From contig CALJGH010000102.1 of the NCBI GenBank assembly GCA_938073925.1, positions 1 through 12,092 on the forward strand: a stretch of DNA of 12,092 nt. Direction: 5' to 3'. The position numbers and the translations under genes are program-made. Source of the DNA: an uncultured Nitrospinaceae bacterium. Lineage in GTDB: Bacteria; Nitrospinota; Nitrospinia; Nitrospinales; VA-1. Below the pieces are notes generated by a model that worked only from the letters and a program-made list of their open reading frames with translations, did no database searches and was not told the DNA's origin. This document shows positions 1 to 5,045 of this stretch, in pieces (positions within the stretch are counted from its first letter, which is position 1; each line of letters opens with the position of its first letter).

Positions 1-83
1 ACCACTGATGCCAGGAAAATGGGGTACATCATGACTCCGCCTTTTCCCATTAATTCGATGCCAGAACTGAAGGTAGCAATCAT
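1..83 (-). CDS. exbB: ExbB/TolQ/MotA-type proton channel, N-terminal fragment
   Basis: Only the first 27 codons are in the window; the gene continues past base 1. The ATG is at 83. The peptide has the sequence GGVMMYPIFLASVV at about residues 15-28, which resembles the start of the first transmembrane helix of ExbB/TolQ proteins, where a Gly-Gly-x-x-MYP-hydrophobic pattern is common. In that family the protein forms the inner-membrane proton channel that powers TonB-dependent uptake (ExbB) or Tol/Pal (TolQ). ExbB is favoured because a sigma70-like promoter with a Fur box lies about 110-160 bases upstream, which suits iron-transport energising. There is no strong ribosome-binding site, and a short upstream ORF overlaps the start by 4 bases. 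The family call rests on a short segment and is moderately sure; ExbB rather than TolQ is inferred from context. Confidence 0.5.
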   Translation of the reverse strand, partial: MIATFSSGIELMGKGGVMMYPIFLASV

Positions 84-191
84 TTTTTACTCGTTTTAAA
101 TGTTAAATTTTTGATTTCCAAGCGGCATTTACCATATCTCTCGATAGGGGCCATGTAACTCAAAATTTCGAAGAGAGCACTTGCTTTCCTC

Positions 192-210
192 GTTAATGAT
201 AACGATTTTC
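192..210 (-). promoter_or_regulatory. Fur box upstream of exbB
   Basis: By my count the 19 bases match the classic Fur consensus (GATAATGATAATCATTATC) at 15 positions, with the core AATGATAA intact. The box starts 4 bases past the -10 hexamer at 214-219 (minus strand) and covers the expected transcription start. Bound Fur would therefore occlude RNA polymerase when iron is plentiful. Confidence 0.75.
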
Positions 211-213
211 AAT

Positions 214-243
214 ACTATAGGGGAGATTCATGGTTTTTGTCAA
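214..243 (-). promoter_or_regulatory. Sigma70-type promoter of exbB
   Basis: On the minus strand a perfect TTGACA (238-243) is followed after 18 bases by TATAGT (214-219). Transcription would start near 207 and run left into exbB, leaving a leader of about 125 bases. The adjacent Fur box supports this as a real iron-repressed promoter. Confidence 0.75.
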
Positions 244-528
244 TGTTTTTTATCTCCCTCTAGTTTCGAGCCCGAAAATGGAAAGGGGTTTTTATAATAG
301 ATAAAGAAACCTAAAGGCGAAACTCTTTACCCTGCCTGTGGAATAGTATGATGTGTTTTGAGGGGGAGTAGCGAGACAAAACATCAAAGATTTACAAGAA
401 TCTCGCAACACAAATGAAGGGGAAAACTAATATAAATCATTATAATATAATGGGTTTTACCTAAATCTATTTTAGATCAATTAAATAAATATCGAATAGT
501 ATTTATGGCAGGAACAGATGGAGTAAAT

Positions 529-585
529 TTATACCCCTGCCCCTGATTCAAGCCAACTGCCATAGGGCAAAATCTTCATTCTCAT
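529..585 (-). CDS. Putative 18-residue micro-ORF
   Basis: An ATG at 585 opens an 18-codon frame (start MRMKILPYGSW, end SGAGV) closed by TAA. It is preceded by a purine-rich GGAGGGGG stretch (592-599), a strong Shine-Dalgarno sequence at a normal distance. A shorter 8-codon frame (587-613) ends two bases before it, so translation could pass along the chain from the 30-codon ORF at 620-712. I do not recognise the peptide and no function is proposed. It might be a leader or regulatory peptide, a small protein, or chance. Coding status is uncertain because the frame is so short. Confidence 0.3.
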   Translation of the reverse strand: MRMKILPYGSWLESGAGV

Positions 586-619
586 TCTACACCCCCTCCA
601 CAAAGATTCTCATACCCAA

Positions 620-712
620 TTACTTCGCGAGGTTTGCCATAGCTTGAATAACGGTAAGGGTTTGCGCTAGCCCGAAAGCCCTTTCAAGGGACGATTTGAT
701 TCGCATTAACAT
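620..712 (-). CDS. Putative 30-residue small protein
   Basis: An ATG at 712 follows a near-perfect Shine-Dalgarno sequence (AGGAGT at 719-724, 6-base spacing) and opens a 30-codon frame ending in TAA at 620. The peptide begins MLMRIKSSLERAFG and ends MANLAK. It is rich in Leu, Ala, Met, Arg and Lys with one acidic residue, and looks like a basic amphipathic helix. It has no cysteine and no obvious signal peptide. It lies downstream of the receiver-like gene (stop at 821) in the same direction, separated by a possible terminator at 741-781. It may therefore be a partly attenuated member of the Fur-controlled DUF2325 operon or have its own transcript. Not recognised. The ribosome-binding site is the main support. 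Confidence 0.42.
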   Translation of the reverse strand: MLMRIKSSLERAFGLAQTLTVIQAMANLAK

Positions 713-740
713 GGTTCAACTCCTTTAACACTAAAACACA

Positions 741-781
741 ACAAGAAAAACAAGTCCGCGGCCGGGGCGCAACCCCCAGCC
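741..781 (-). terminator. Possible rho-independent terminator or attenuator
   Basis: In the minus-strand transcript 774-781 can pair with 760-767 (GGCTGGGG with CCCCGGCC, one G-U) around a 6-base loop. A T-rich stretch with a TTTTT run follows nine bases later. On the plus strand the same pair would be a C-A mismatch, so the fold favours leftward transcripts. It lies about 40 bases past the receiver-like gene's stop. The U-tract is displaced and interrupted, so leaky termination is likely. Confidence 0.4.
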
Positions 782-794
782 ACAGACCCTTTCA

Positions 795-816
795 TTCGGC
801 CTGGGGCATGGCCGAA
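795..816. repeat. 7-bp inverted repeat after the receiver-like gene
   Basis: TTCGGCC (795-801) and GGCCGAA (810-816) form a perfect hairpin with an 8-base loop, starting 5 bases past the receiver-like stop codon. For leftward transcripts the T-run lies before the stem, not after it, so this is not a classic terminator in that direction. It may protect a 3' end or act with the next hairpin. Confidence 0.35.
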
Positions 817-820
817 AAAA

Positions 821-1219
821 TCAAAATTTTTGCACAGGTAAAGTGTGCTCATCGGCGACCTCAACAAAGTAATCGCAGACCACGACCGCCAGCTTTAGAG
901 GGTCTACCGGTTTTGTAATCCATTCGTAAATATTTAATTTTTGTAGATCCAAGGATGACTCCAACCAAAGACGTGAGGAAAGATAAATCACTTTATTGCA
1001 TTGGTTGCTGGAAATTCTTTTTAAAAAATCAAAACCAGATTGACCAGCCAACTTTTCATCAACAATAACCAGTTCATTATCGCGGCTCAGCTGATCTGGA
1101 CAACCCTTACCGCAGGAAAACCGCACTTCGTGCCCAAAACGGGAGAGCATGATTCCCAGTTGTCCTCGCTCTTCGGGATTATTGTGAACCAGAAGGATTT
1201 TTTTAGGTGCTATTGTCAT
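821..1219 (-). CDS. Degenerate response-regulator receiver (single-domain)
   Basis: This is a 132-residue stand-alone CheY-like domain with no output domain. The fold is recognisable from KKILLV (residues 6-11), the hydrophobic strand LVIVDE with the phospho-acceptor position Asp54, YLSS (79-82) where the switch Ser/Thr sits, and the ITKPVD motif with Lys103. Canonical receivers have two acidic residues after the first strand to hold Mg2+. Here the matching positions are His12-Asn13-Asn14, so normal phosphorylation chemistry is doubtful, and it may be a pseudo-receiver that signals through protein contact. Cys36, Cys40 and Cys74 are present. The start ATG has an AAGGGGG ribosome-binding site (1224-1230) that overlaps the stop codon of the upstream DUF2325 gene, so the pair is probably translationally coupled. 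The upstream Fur box implies iron control. The family call is sound; the role is unknown. Confidence 0.8.
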   Translation of the reverse strand: MTIAPKKILLVHNNPEERGQLGIMLSRFGHEVRFSCGKGCPDQLSRDNELVIVDEKLAGQSGFDFLKRISSNQCNKVIYLSSRLWLESSLDLQKLNIYEWITKPVDPLKLAVVVCDYFVEVADEHTLPVQKF

Positions 1220-1228
1220 AATACCCCC

Positions 1229-1507
1229 TTAAGAAAGACTGCTGAGACAACGTTTCAAGGCTGAAATGCCGCTGGAGTGGCATCGCTCTACAGGAATATT
1301 TTGCTCCTTGCCAACTCGTATAGCTTCCGTAACCATGGGGTGAGCTACCGTTCCTGTAAAAATAAGGATTCGTTGAACACCATTCATACGTCGAGCCATA
1401 TTGGGAATGCGCTGACTGAACACACTTGCATCAAAACCCCTATTACGGCATTCCTTTTCATAAGACCGCCTCAACCTGTCCAACCCCCCTATAATAGCAA
1501 TACTCAT
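1229..1507 (-). CDS. DUF2325-type small protein
   Basis: A 92-residue protein beginning MSIAIIGGLDRL, a Rossmann-like beta-strand and Gly-Gly turn. A second strand follows at ILIFTGTVAHPMV (about 47-59), and a third region NIPVERCHSSGISALKRCL ends the protein. This layout resembles DUF2325, a short family of unknown function in which a His after the second strand and a Ser-rich loop before the last helix are conserved. There are three cysteines (20, 75, 86). The ATG at 1507 has a good GAGGGA site (1517-1522, 9-base spacing). It is first in a leftward unit with the receiver-like gene 9 bases downstream. A perfect 7-1-7 Fur box lies 35-49 bases upstream of the start. The role is unknown; context suggests a response to low iron. 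Family assignment is from memory of the pattern. Confidence 0.72.
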   Translation of the reverse strand: MSIAIIGGLDRLRRSYEKECRNRGFDASVFSQRIPNMARRMNGVQRILIFTGTVAHPMVTEAIRVGKEQNIPVERCHSSGISALKRCLSSLS

Positions 1508-1541
1508 ATTTATTTATCCCTCGAAAACATCTAATTGAAAT

Positions 1542-1582
1542 TGATAATTATTATCATAATTGAAAAAGGCAAATTTTTTTAA
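1542..1582 (-). promoter_or_regulatory. Fur box and likely promoter of the DUF2325 operon
   Basis: TGATAAT-T-ATTATCA at 1542-1556 is a perfect 7-1-7 Fur inverted repeat. On the minus strand a -10-like TATGAT (1553-1558) overlaps it, with a weak TTAAAA (1577-1582) 18 bases upstream as a possible -35. Transcription would start near 1546, inside the operator. The box is certain by sequence; the exact promoter hexamers are not. It lies only 30 bases past the ferredoxin stop, so read-through from that gene may also feed the operon. Confidence 0.75.
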
Positions 1583-1586
1583 TGAC

Positions 1587-1832
1587 TTAGCATGCAGTAG
1601 CCAACGCACCTGAACTAGAACCTAACAAATAGGCCACTTCATTAGTATCGCGTAACTTAAGCACTTCACCGCGGCCTTCAAATTGTACCGAAGCTCCACC
1701 ACCACATTGTCGCATACAAGGAACCAGACAAACACCATCAGAACCTTGGGTTTGTCTCAATTGTTTCGCCATGTACTCTGATTTCCAAGCTTTGCACCCT
1801 GCCCCTTTGCAAATTTTGATTTTGTTTAACAT
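1587..1832 (-). CDS. Thioredoxin-like [2Fe-2S] ferredoxin
   Basis: An 81-residue one-domain electron carrier. Cys8-x4-Cys13 (CKGAGC) near the N-terminus and Cys39-x3-Cys43 in PCMRQCGGGASVQF match the ligand spacing of the NuoE/thioredoxin-like [2Fe-2S] ferredoxins, which bind one [2Fe-2S] cluster in the cytoplasm. Cys35, four residues before Cys39, and Cys81 are extra. A TTG six bases further upstream (1838) is open in frame but lies 1 base from the GGAG site (1840-1843); ATG at 1832 has 7-base spacing and is the better start. A strong promoter and Fur box sit just upstream, and the divergent gene is fur. In iron-poor cells it might pass electrons for iron release from bacterioferritin or replace other carriers. 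That role is inference; the family is fairly sure. Confidence 0.82.
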   Translation of the reverse strand: MLNKIKICKGAGCKAWKSEYMAKQLRQTQGSDGVCLVPCMRQCGGGASVQFEGRGEVLKLRDTNEVAYLLGSSSGALATAC

Positions 1833-1847
1833 TGGCAATCTCCTTTT

Positions 1848-1890
1848 TGATAACGAATATCAATATAGTTTCTTAGCGTGATTTTGTCAA
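1848..1890 (-). promoter_or_regulatory. Promoter and Fur box of the ferredoxin gene
   Basis: Minus strand: perfect TTGACA (1885-1890), 17-base spacer, TATATT (1862-1867), then a Fur box at 1848-1862 that matches the 7-1-7 consensus at 13 of 14 arm positions... counted directly, each arm has one mismatch (TGATATT and GTTATCA with one spacer). The box shares a base with the -10 and covers the start site, a textbook repressor position. The leader is about 20-25 bases. Confidence 0.83.
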
Positions 1891-1964
1891 GCCTGTTTTT
1901 AAATTTTTTTAAAAAAAATTAAACTTTTAAATACAATAGTTTATGAAGTTTTATTTTTTCCTTC

Positions 1965-2026
1965 TTGTTTTTTCTTTAATTTTTATTGTATATTTCGCTA
2001 AAAATTGATTCTGATAACAATTATCA
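1965..2026 (+). promoter_or_regulatory. Likely fur promoter with Fur box (autoregulation)
   Basis: TGATAAC-A-ATTATCA at 2012-2026 differs from the 7-1-7 Fur consensus by one base and ends 12 bases before the fur start codon. A possible promoter is TTGTTT (1965-1970), 18 bases, TATATT (1989-1994), which would start transcription near 2001 with the box just downstream. The operator is convincing; the hexamers are less so in this AT-rich DNA. About 150 bases separate this box from the ferredoxin box at 1848-1862. Confidence 0.7.
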
Positions 2027-2038
2027 AAATAATAAATT

Positions 2039-2464
2039 ATGCTTGATGAACACGATATTTTTAAGGATTACCTAAAGCAATACAATCTGCGCTATACACC
2101 GCAAAGAAAATTGATTCTCGATGTATTTCTTCAACAATCGGGGCATGTCCATATCGATGACATACACATCCGAGTTCGTGATCAGGACCCTACCATTGGC
2201 ATTGCCACTTTATATCGAACTATGAAGTTACTGGTCGAGTCAGGCCTTGCTGAGATGCATACCTTCAATGAAAAAACAACCTACGAGCGACTTTTTCAGG
2301 TTCGGCATCACGATCATTTGATATGCATAGTCTGTGATAAAACCGTAGAGTTCGAACACCCCCTCATTGAGAAATATCAGTTGGAGGCTTGTGAACGCTA
2401 CGACTTCACTCTAAAGAGTCATCGCATGACTTTGTTTGGTATTTGTAAAGAGTGCCAAAAATAA
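2039..2464 (+). CDS. fur: Fur-family metal-responsive repressor
   Basis: 141 residues, normal Fur length. The N-terminal winged helix carries RYTPQRKLIL (18-27) and the recognition-helix pattern IGIATLYRTMKLLVESGL (53-70). The dimerisation domain has HHDHLIC (90-96), the structural zinc pairs Cys96-x2-Cys99 and Cys136-x2-Cys139, EFEHPLIE (104-111) and SHRMTLFGIC (127-136). These fit iron-sensing Fur better than the related Zur or PerR, but sequence alone does not exclude them. In the family, the Fe2+-bound dimer represses iron-uptake genes. Its likely targets are at hand: four matching boxes, including one just before its own start. No Shine-Dalgarno sequence is visible before the ATG, so translation may be weak or use an AT-rich unstructured leader. 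Divergent from the ferredoxin and convergent with bacterioferritin. Confidence 0.9.
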   Translation: MLDEHDIFKDYLKQYNLRYTPQRKLILDVFLQQSGHVHIDDIHIRVRDQDPTIGIATLYRTMKLLVESGLAEMHTFNEKTTYERLFQVRHHDHLICIVCDKTVEFEHPLIEKYQLEACERYDFTLKSHRMTLFGICKECQK

Positions 2465-2502
2465 AAAACCCCTTTCCATCCAAATAAAAGGATGAAAAGA
2501 GG
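2456..2502 (-). terminator. Strong rho-independent terminator for bacterioferritin
   Basis: In the leftward transcript 2490-2502 pairs with 2469-2481 over 13 base pairs, two of them G-U, around an 8-base AT loop. It is followed at once by TTTTTTATTTTT. On the plus strand the two G-U pairs become C-A mismatches and there is no T-run after the stem, so it works for leftward transcripts. It begins about 58 bases past the bacterioferritin stop, and its U-tract lies on the last codons of the convergent fur gene. Confidence 0.82.
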
Positions 2503-2515
2503 CAGTATATCTAGT

Positions 2516-2543
2516 CCCCTTACTCTTAAGTATTATGAAGGGG
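2516..2543 (+). terminator. Weak candidate terminator for fur
   Basis: CCCCTT (2516-2521) can pair with AAGGGG (2538-2543) around a 16-base loop, and a moderately T-rich stretch (GGTTTATTCTTT) follows from 2551. It lies 50 bases past the fur stop and is the only plus-strand candidate before the bacterioferritin gene. The long loop and displaced T-run make this doubtful. Confidence 0.25.
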
Positions 2544-2560
2544 GGCGGCTGGTTTATTCT

Positions 2561-3040
2561 TTAATTATTGTCTTTGCTCATATTCTCCATCATATAATTT
2601 TTAATGCCTATATCCTTGATACGCGTAAATTGAGTTTCAAGCCAGTCAACGCTGTCCTCGGTATCTACCAAGATTCCGTCAAGAATTTCTTTGCTACCAA
2701 AATCGGATTTATCGAAACAAGTCTTAATATGTTTTCTCAACCGAGCCACATGCTCCAGTTCAATTTTGTATTGGTTTTTCAATTGCGCTTCCACACTATT
2801 GCCCACCAACACGGTATCGTACTTTTGCATATCGGGAACGCCATCCAGAAATAAAAGCCGCTCAATCATCAAATTGGCGTGTTTCATTTCGCCCATGGAT
2901 TCTTCTCGGGAGTGACTGGCTATTTTTTCATAACCCCAATCTTCCTGCATTTTGTAATGAATATAATAAATATTGATCGCTGTCAGTTCTGCCATCAACA
3001 CATCATTTAAAGCATTGTGTACGGCCTTATCACCCTTCAT
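2561..3040 (-). CDS. bfr: Bacterioferritin, haem-binding type with incomplete ferroxidase site
   Basis: 159 residues, matching E. coli Bfr in length and aligning without gaps. It begins MKGD and keeps the four-helix ferritin pattern. Ferroxidase ligands Glu18, Glu51, His54 and Glu94 are present, as is Met52, the axial haem ligand at the subunit interface (motif EMKHA, 51-55). At the positions of E. coli Glu127 and His130 there are Thr127 and Ser130 (codons ACC and AGC), so the second half of the di-iron site is lost. In two-subunit bacterioferritins known from some proteobacteria, one subunit binds haem and the other carries the ferroxidase centre; this looks like the haem-type partner. Good ribosome-binding site GAGGTG. 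Own promoter and strong terminator, so probably monocistronic. Convergent with fur. It would store iron as a 24-mer in the cytoplasm, probably together with a complete subunit encoded elsewhere. Confidence 0.9.
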   Translation of the reverse strand: MKGDKAVHNALNDVLMAELTAINIYYIHYKMQEDWGYEKIASHSREESMGEMKHANLMIERLLFLDGVPDMQKYDTVLVGNSVEAQLKNQYKIELEHVARLRKHIKTCFDKSDFGSKEILDGILVDTEDSVDWLETQFTRIKDIGIKNYMMENMSKDNN

Positions 3041-3090
3041 ATTTCACCTCGCTTTTTAATTAATTCGTTAAGCACAACCCTTACATATTT

Positions 3091-3118
3091 AATTTACCAG
3101 ACATAAAAAACCTGTCAA
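3091..3118 (-). promoter_or_regulatory. Likely bacterioferritin promoter
   Basis: Minus strand: perfect TTGACA (3113-3118), 16-base spacer, TAAATT (3091-3096). The transcript would start near 3085 with a leader of about 45 bases. A poor Fur-box-like 19-mer (3152-3170, 13 of 19 by my count) lies upstream of the -35, where a regulator would activate rather than block; this is weak. The DNA from 3171 to 3289, beyond the map stop, holds no gene that I can see. Confidence 0.55.
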
Positions 3119-3289
3119 CCCCTTTACTTATAATGGCTTAGCATTGATACTAAGAATGAGAATTTCTATCAACTAGAGACAAACCCTTATCAAGTAAATT
3201 GATATTTTGACCTTTGAAGCTTTCAAATAGGAAACTTGAAATGATAAGGCCTATCACTTGGTATTTTTTACAAGAGAAAATAAAAAAAA

Positions 3290-4054
3290 TTAAAACACGG
3301 TTTTTCCATCCAGGCGGGTCATAACATCCACTCCGGTATCTGTTACACAGAGGGTGTGTTCGAATTGTGCGGAGAGTTGTCCATCTTCGGTAACGGCAGT
3401 CCATTTATCCGAAAGAATTTTCAAGTCAGGCTTTCCTAAATTGATCATTGGCTCAATGGTAAACACCATGCCTTTTTTTATTTCCAGTCCTTCTCCAAAA
3501 TTTCCATAATGTAAAATTTGTGGTTCTTCGTGGAAATTGTTGCCAATACCGTGACCGCAAAATTCCCTGACAACGGTATAACCATGGCTTTCAGCCAACC
3601 CCTGAATCGTAGCACCAATATCCCCAAGCCTCGCACCAGGCTTGACCACTTCGATTCCTCGTTGCAAAGCTTCTCTACAAACTTCAACCAACTTTTCAGC
3701 TTTTTTTCTAGGCGAACCCACAAAAAATGTGCGGCTGGTATCGCCATGAAAGTCTTTAAAATAAGTGGTGATATCCAGATTGACAATGTCCCCGTTTCTA
3801 AGTTTTCGCTCAGAGGGGATGCCGTGACAAATTTCTTCGTTAACCGAAGAGCAAATGCTTTTCGGAAAGCCACGATAATTCAGAGGCGATGGGATGGCCC
3901 CTTTAGAGACGATAAAGTCATGGCAAATCTGATTCAGCCTGTCGGTCGTGACACCAGGCTTTACATAGGGGTCAATCATTACAAGAACTTCTGCCGCAAG
4001 CTGGCAGGATTCTCTCATTACTTCAATTTCTTCTTCTGTTTTATAATGAATCAT
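3290..4054 (-). CDS. map: Methionine aminopeptidase, type I
   Basis: 254 residues, a single-domain type Ia enzyme without an N-terminal extension. It removes the starting Met from new proteins in the cytoplasm. The five metal ligands are visible: Asp94 (LDIT), Asp105 (HGDTSRTF), His168 (FCGHGIG), Glu201 (FTIEPM) and Glu232 (AQFEHTL). The catalytic histidines His77 (CHGIP) and His175 (NNFHEEP) are present too. The ATG start at 4054 lies inside the 3' end of era, with 14 bases of overlap, so the two genes are co-transcribed and probably coupled in translation. No clear terminator follows; the stop is trailed by a T-rich run without a GC-rich stem. Confidence 0.96.
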   Translation of the reverse strand: MIHYKTEEEIEVMRESCQLAAEVLVMIDPYVKPGVTTDRLNQICHDFIVSKGAIPSPLNYRGFPKSICSSVNEEICHGIPSERKLRNGDIVNLDITTYFKDFHGDTSRTFFVGSPRKKAEKLVEVCREALQRGIEVVKPGARLGDIGATIQGLAESHGYTVVREFCGHGIGNNFHEEPQILHYGNFGEGLEIKKGMVFTIEPMINLGKPDLKILSDKWTAVTEDGQLSAQFEHTLCVTDTGVDVMTRLDGKTVF

Positions 4055-4949
4055 AGGGATAAACGAACTCTTTAATTGCTTGTTTCTGGTCTCGCCAGTT
4101 TGATTTTACCTTTACAAATATCTTTAGATACACTTTAGCCCCTAAACGTTTCTCAATTTCTATTCGAGCAATACGTCCTATGGATTTAAGCATACTACCG
4201 CCCTGCCCTATCAATATTTTTTTCTGCGAAGCTTTTTCCGTGTATAGCGTGGCATCTATTCTTACCACACCGTTGTCCTGTTCCTCCATGCCTCCCACAA
4301 CCACAGCGACCGAATGCGGTACTTCTAATCGAGTCAGGCTCAAGACCTTCTCACGAATGATTTCTGCCAACAAAAAGCTTTCGGTACAATCGGTTATCAT
4401 ATCCTTTGGAAAGTATTCTGGACCTTCGGGAAGGTACCCAATGATCAACTCCTTCAAAGGTTCCATGCCATCATCTTTCAAGGCGGAAACCGGAATGATC
4501 TCCTTAAAAACAGATTTATCATGGGCCTCGGCAATTAAACTGAGAAGCTTTGGTTTTTCTACCAAATCAATTTTATTGATCACCAGAATTTTAGGTGCCG
4601 TAGTATGTTGCATAGACTTTAAAACAAATTCATCTTCATCCCTGAATCCTTCCACCGCGTCTATCAAAACCAGAATCAAGTCAACATCGGCATAAGTACT
4701 TAACGAAGCCTGCACCATCATTTCATTTAAAGCTCTTTTACTCGAATGAATGCCTGGAGTATCGACCAGAATGATCTGAGCATCGGGCAGGTGTAGCACC
4801 CCGGTGATTTTGTTGCGCGTGGTCTGCGGTCTATTGGATGTCGCAGCTACTTTTTGCGCTACTAATCGGTTCAGCAAGGTAGACTTACCTACATTAGGGC
4901 GACCCACGATGCTGGCATAACCCGACTTGAAAGAAGAAGTCTGACTCAC
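4041..4949 (-). CDS. era: GTPase Era
   Basis: 302 residues, the usual Era length. It binds the 3' end of 16S rRNA and helps mature the small ribosomal subunit. GTPase motifs: GRPNVGKS (16-23, G1), DTPG (63-66, G3), NKID (125-128, G4) and SALK (155-158, G5). The C-terminal KH domain has the GQGGSMLKSIG loop (248-258), with the family's KVKSNWRDQ segment near 281-289. The start is GTG at 4949. An in-frame stop lies just upstream and no ATG is available before the conserved FKSGYASIVG segment, so GTG is the only reasonable choice. The ribosome-binding site is weak (TTGGA). It is followed by map with a 14-base overlap and diverges from hemW. Confidence 0.96.
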   Translation of the reverse strand: MSQTSSFKSGYASIVGRPNVGKSTLLNRLVAQKVAATSNRPQTTRNKITGVLHLPDAQIILVDTPGIHSSKRALNEMMVQASLSTYADVDLILVLIDAVEGFRDEDEFVLKSMQHTTAPKILVINKIDLVEKPKLLSLIAEAHDKSVFKEIIPVSALKDDGMEPLKELIIGYLPEGPEYFPKDMITDCTESFLLAEIIREKVLSLTRLEVPHSVAVVVGGMEEQDNGVVRIDATLYTEKASQKKILIGQGGSMLKSIGRIARIEIEKRLGAKVYLKIFVKVKSNWRDQKQAIKEFVYPYDSL

Positions 4950-4985
4950 AAGCGGTCCAACAGTTTAATTAACAAATTTTCCACA

Positions 4986-4991
4986 AATATA
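4986..4991 (-). promoter_or_regulatory. Candidate -10 element of era-map
   Basis: TATATT on the minus strand would start transcription near 4979, leaving about a 30-base leader before the era GTG. No good -35 hexamer stands at 16-18 bases, so this is tentative. Confidence 0.3.
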
Positions 4992-5033
4992 GTTTTCCTG
5001 TGTAAGAATGAATCCGATTTCCGGAACAACTCC

Positions 5034-5039
5034 TATGAT
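5034..5039 (+). promoter_or_regulatory. Candidate -10 element of hemW (leaderless?)
   Basis: TATGAT ends 6 bases before the hemW ATG, so transcription would begin at or next to the A of the start codon. With no Shine-Dalgarno sequence upstream of hemW this fits a leaderless message. No good -35 is visible. Confidence 0.3.
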
Positions 5040-5045
5040 ATTACC

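Larger units (their letters stand above)
84..528. other. Gene-poor region with exbB leader and promoter
   Basis: No convincing gene is seen on either strand apart from a possible 24-codon leader ORF (80-154, minus) that overlaps the exbB start. The part from 84 to about 207 would be the exbB 5' untranslated leader. It can pair 178-183 with 119-124 (CAAGTG with CGCTTG, one G-U) and 173-177 with 138-142 (CTCTC with GAGAG). Bases 192-243 hold the promoter and Fur box. From 244 to 528 the DNA is AT-rich and I see nothing beyond short imperfect inverted repeats such as GCGAGA/TCTCGC near 371 and 403. Confidence 0.5.

Noticed and set aside
1833..1838. TTG start giving the ferredoxin two more residues
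   Set aside because: Only 1 base would separate it from the GGAG site; the ATG at 1832 has the proper 7-base spacing.
2492..2915. Two plus-strand ORFs over the bacterioferritin gene
   Set aside because: Antisense to bfr, which aligns to its family along its full length.
3152..3170. Fur-box-like sequence upstream of bacterioferritin
   Set aside because: Only 13 of 19 positions match and the right arm of the palindrome is poor. It is well below the four good boxes, so not listed as a site.
3251..3275. Hairpin followed by a T-run on the plus strand after map
   Set aside because: The stem is short, AU-rich and bulged, and no plus-strand gene lies upstream for it to terminate.
3150..3404. 84-codon minus-strand ORF
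   Set aside because: Runs out of frame through the 3' end of map and into AT-rich DNA; no ribosome-binding site and no family pattern.
3518..4075. 185-codon plus-strand ORF
   Set aside because: It is antisense to map, whose catalytic motifs are all intact; the plus frame resembles no protein and has no ribosome-binding site.
4180..4695. 171-codon plus-strand ORF
   Set aside because: Antisense shadow of era with Ser/Ile-rich composition and no recognisable domain.
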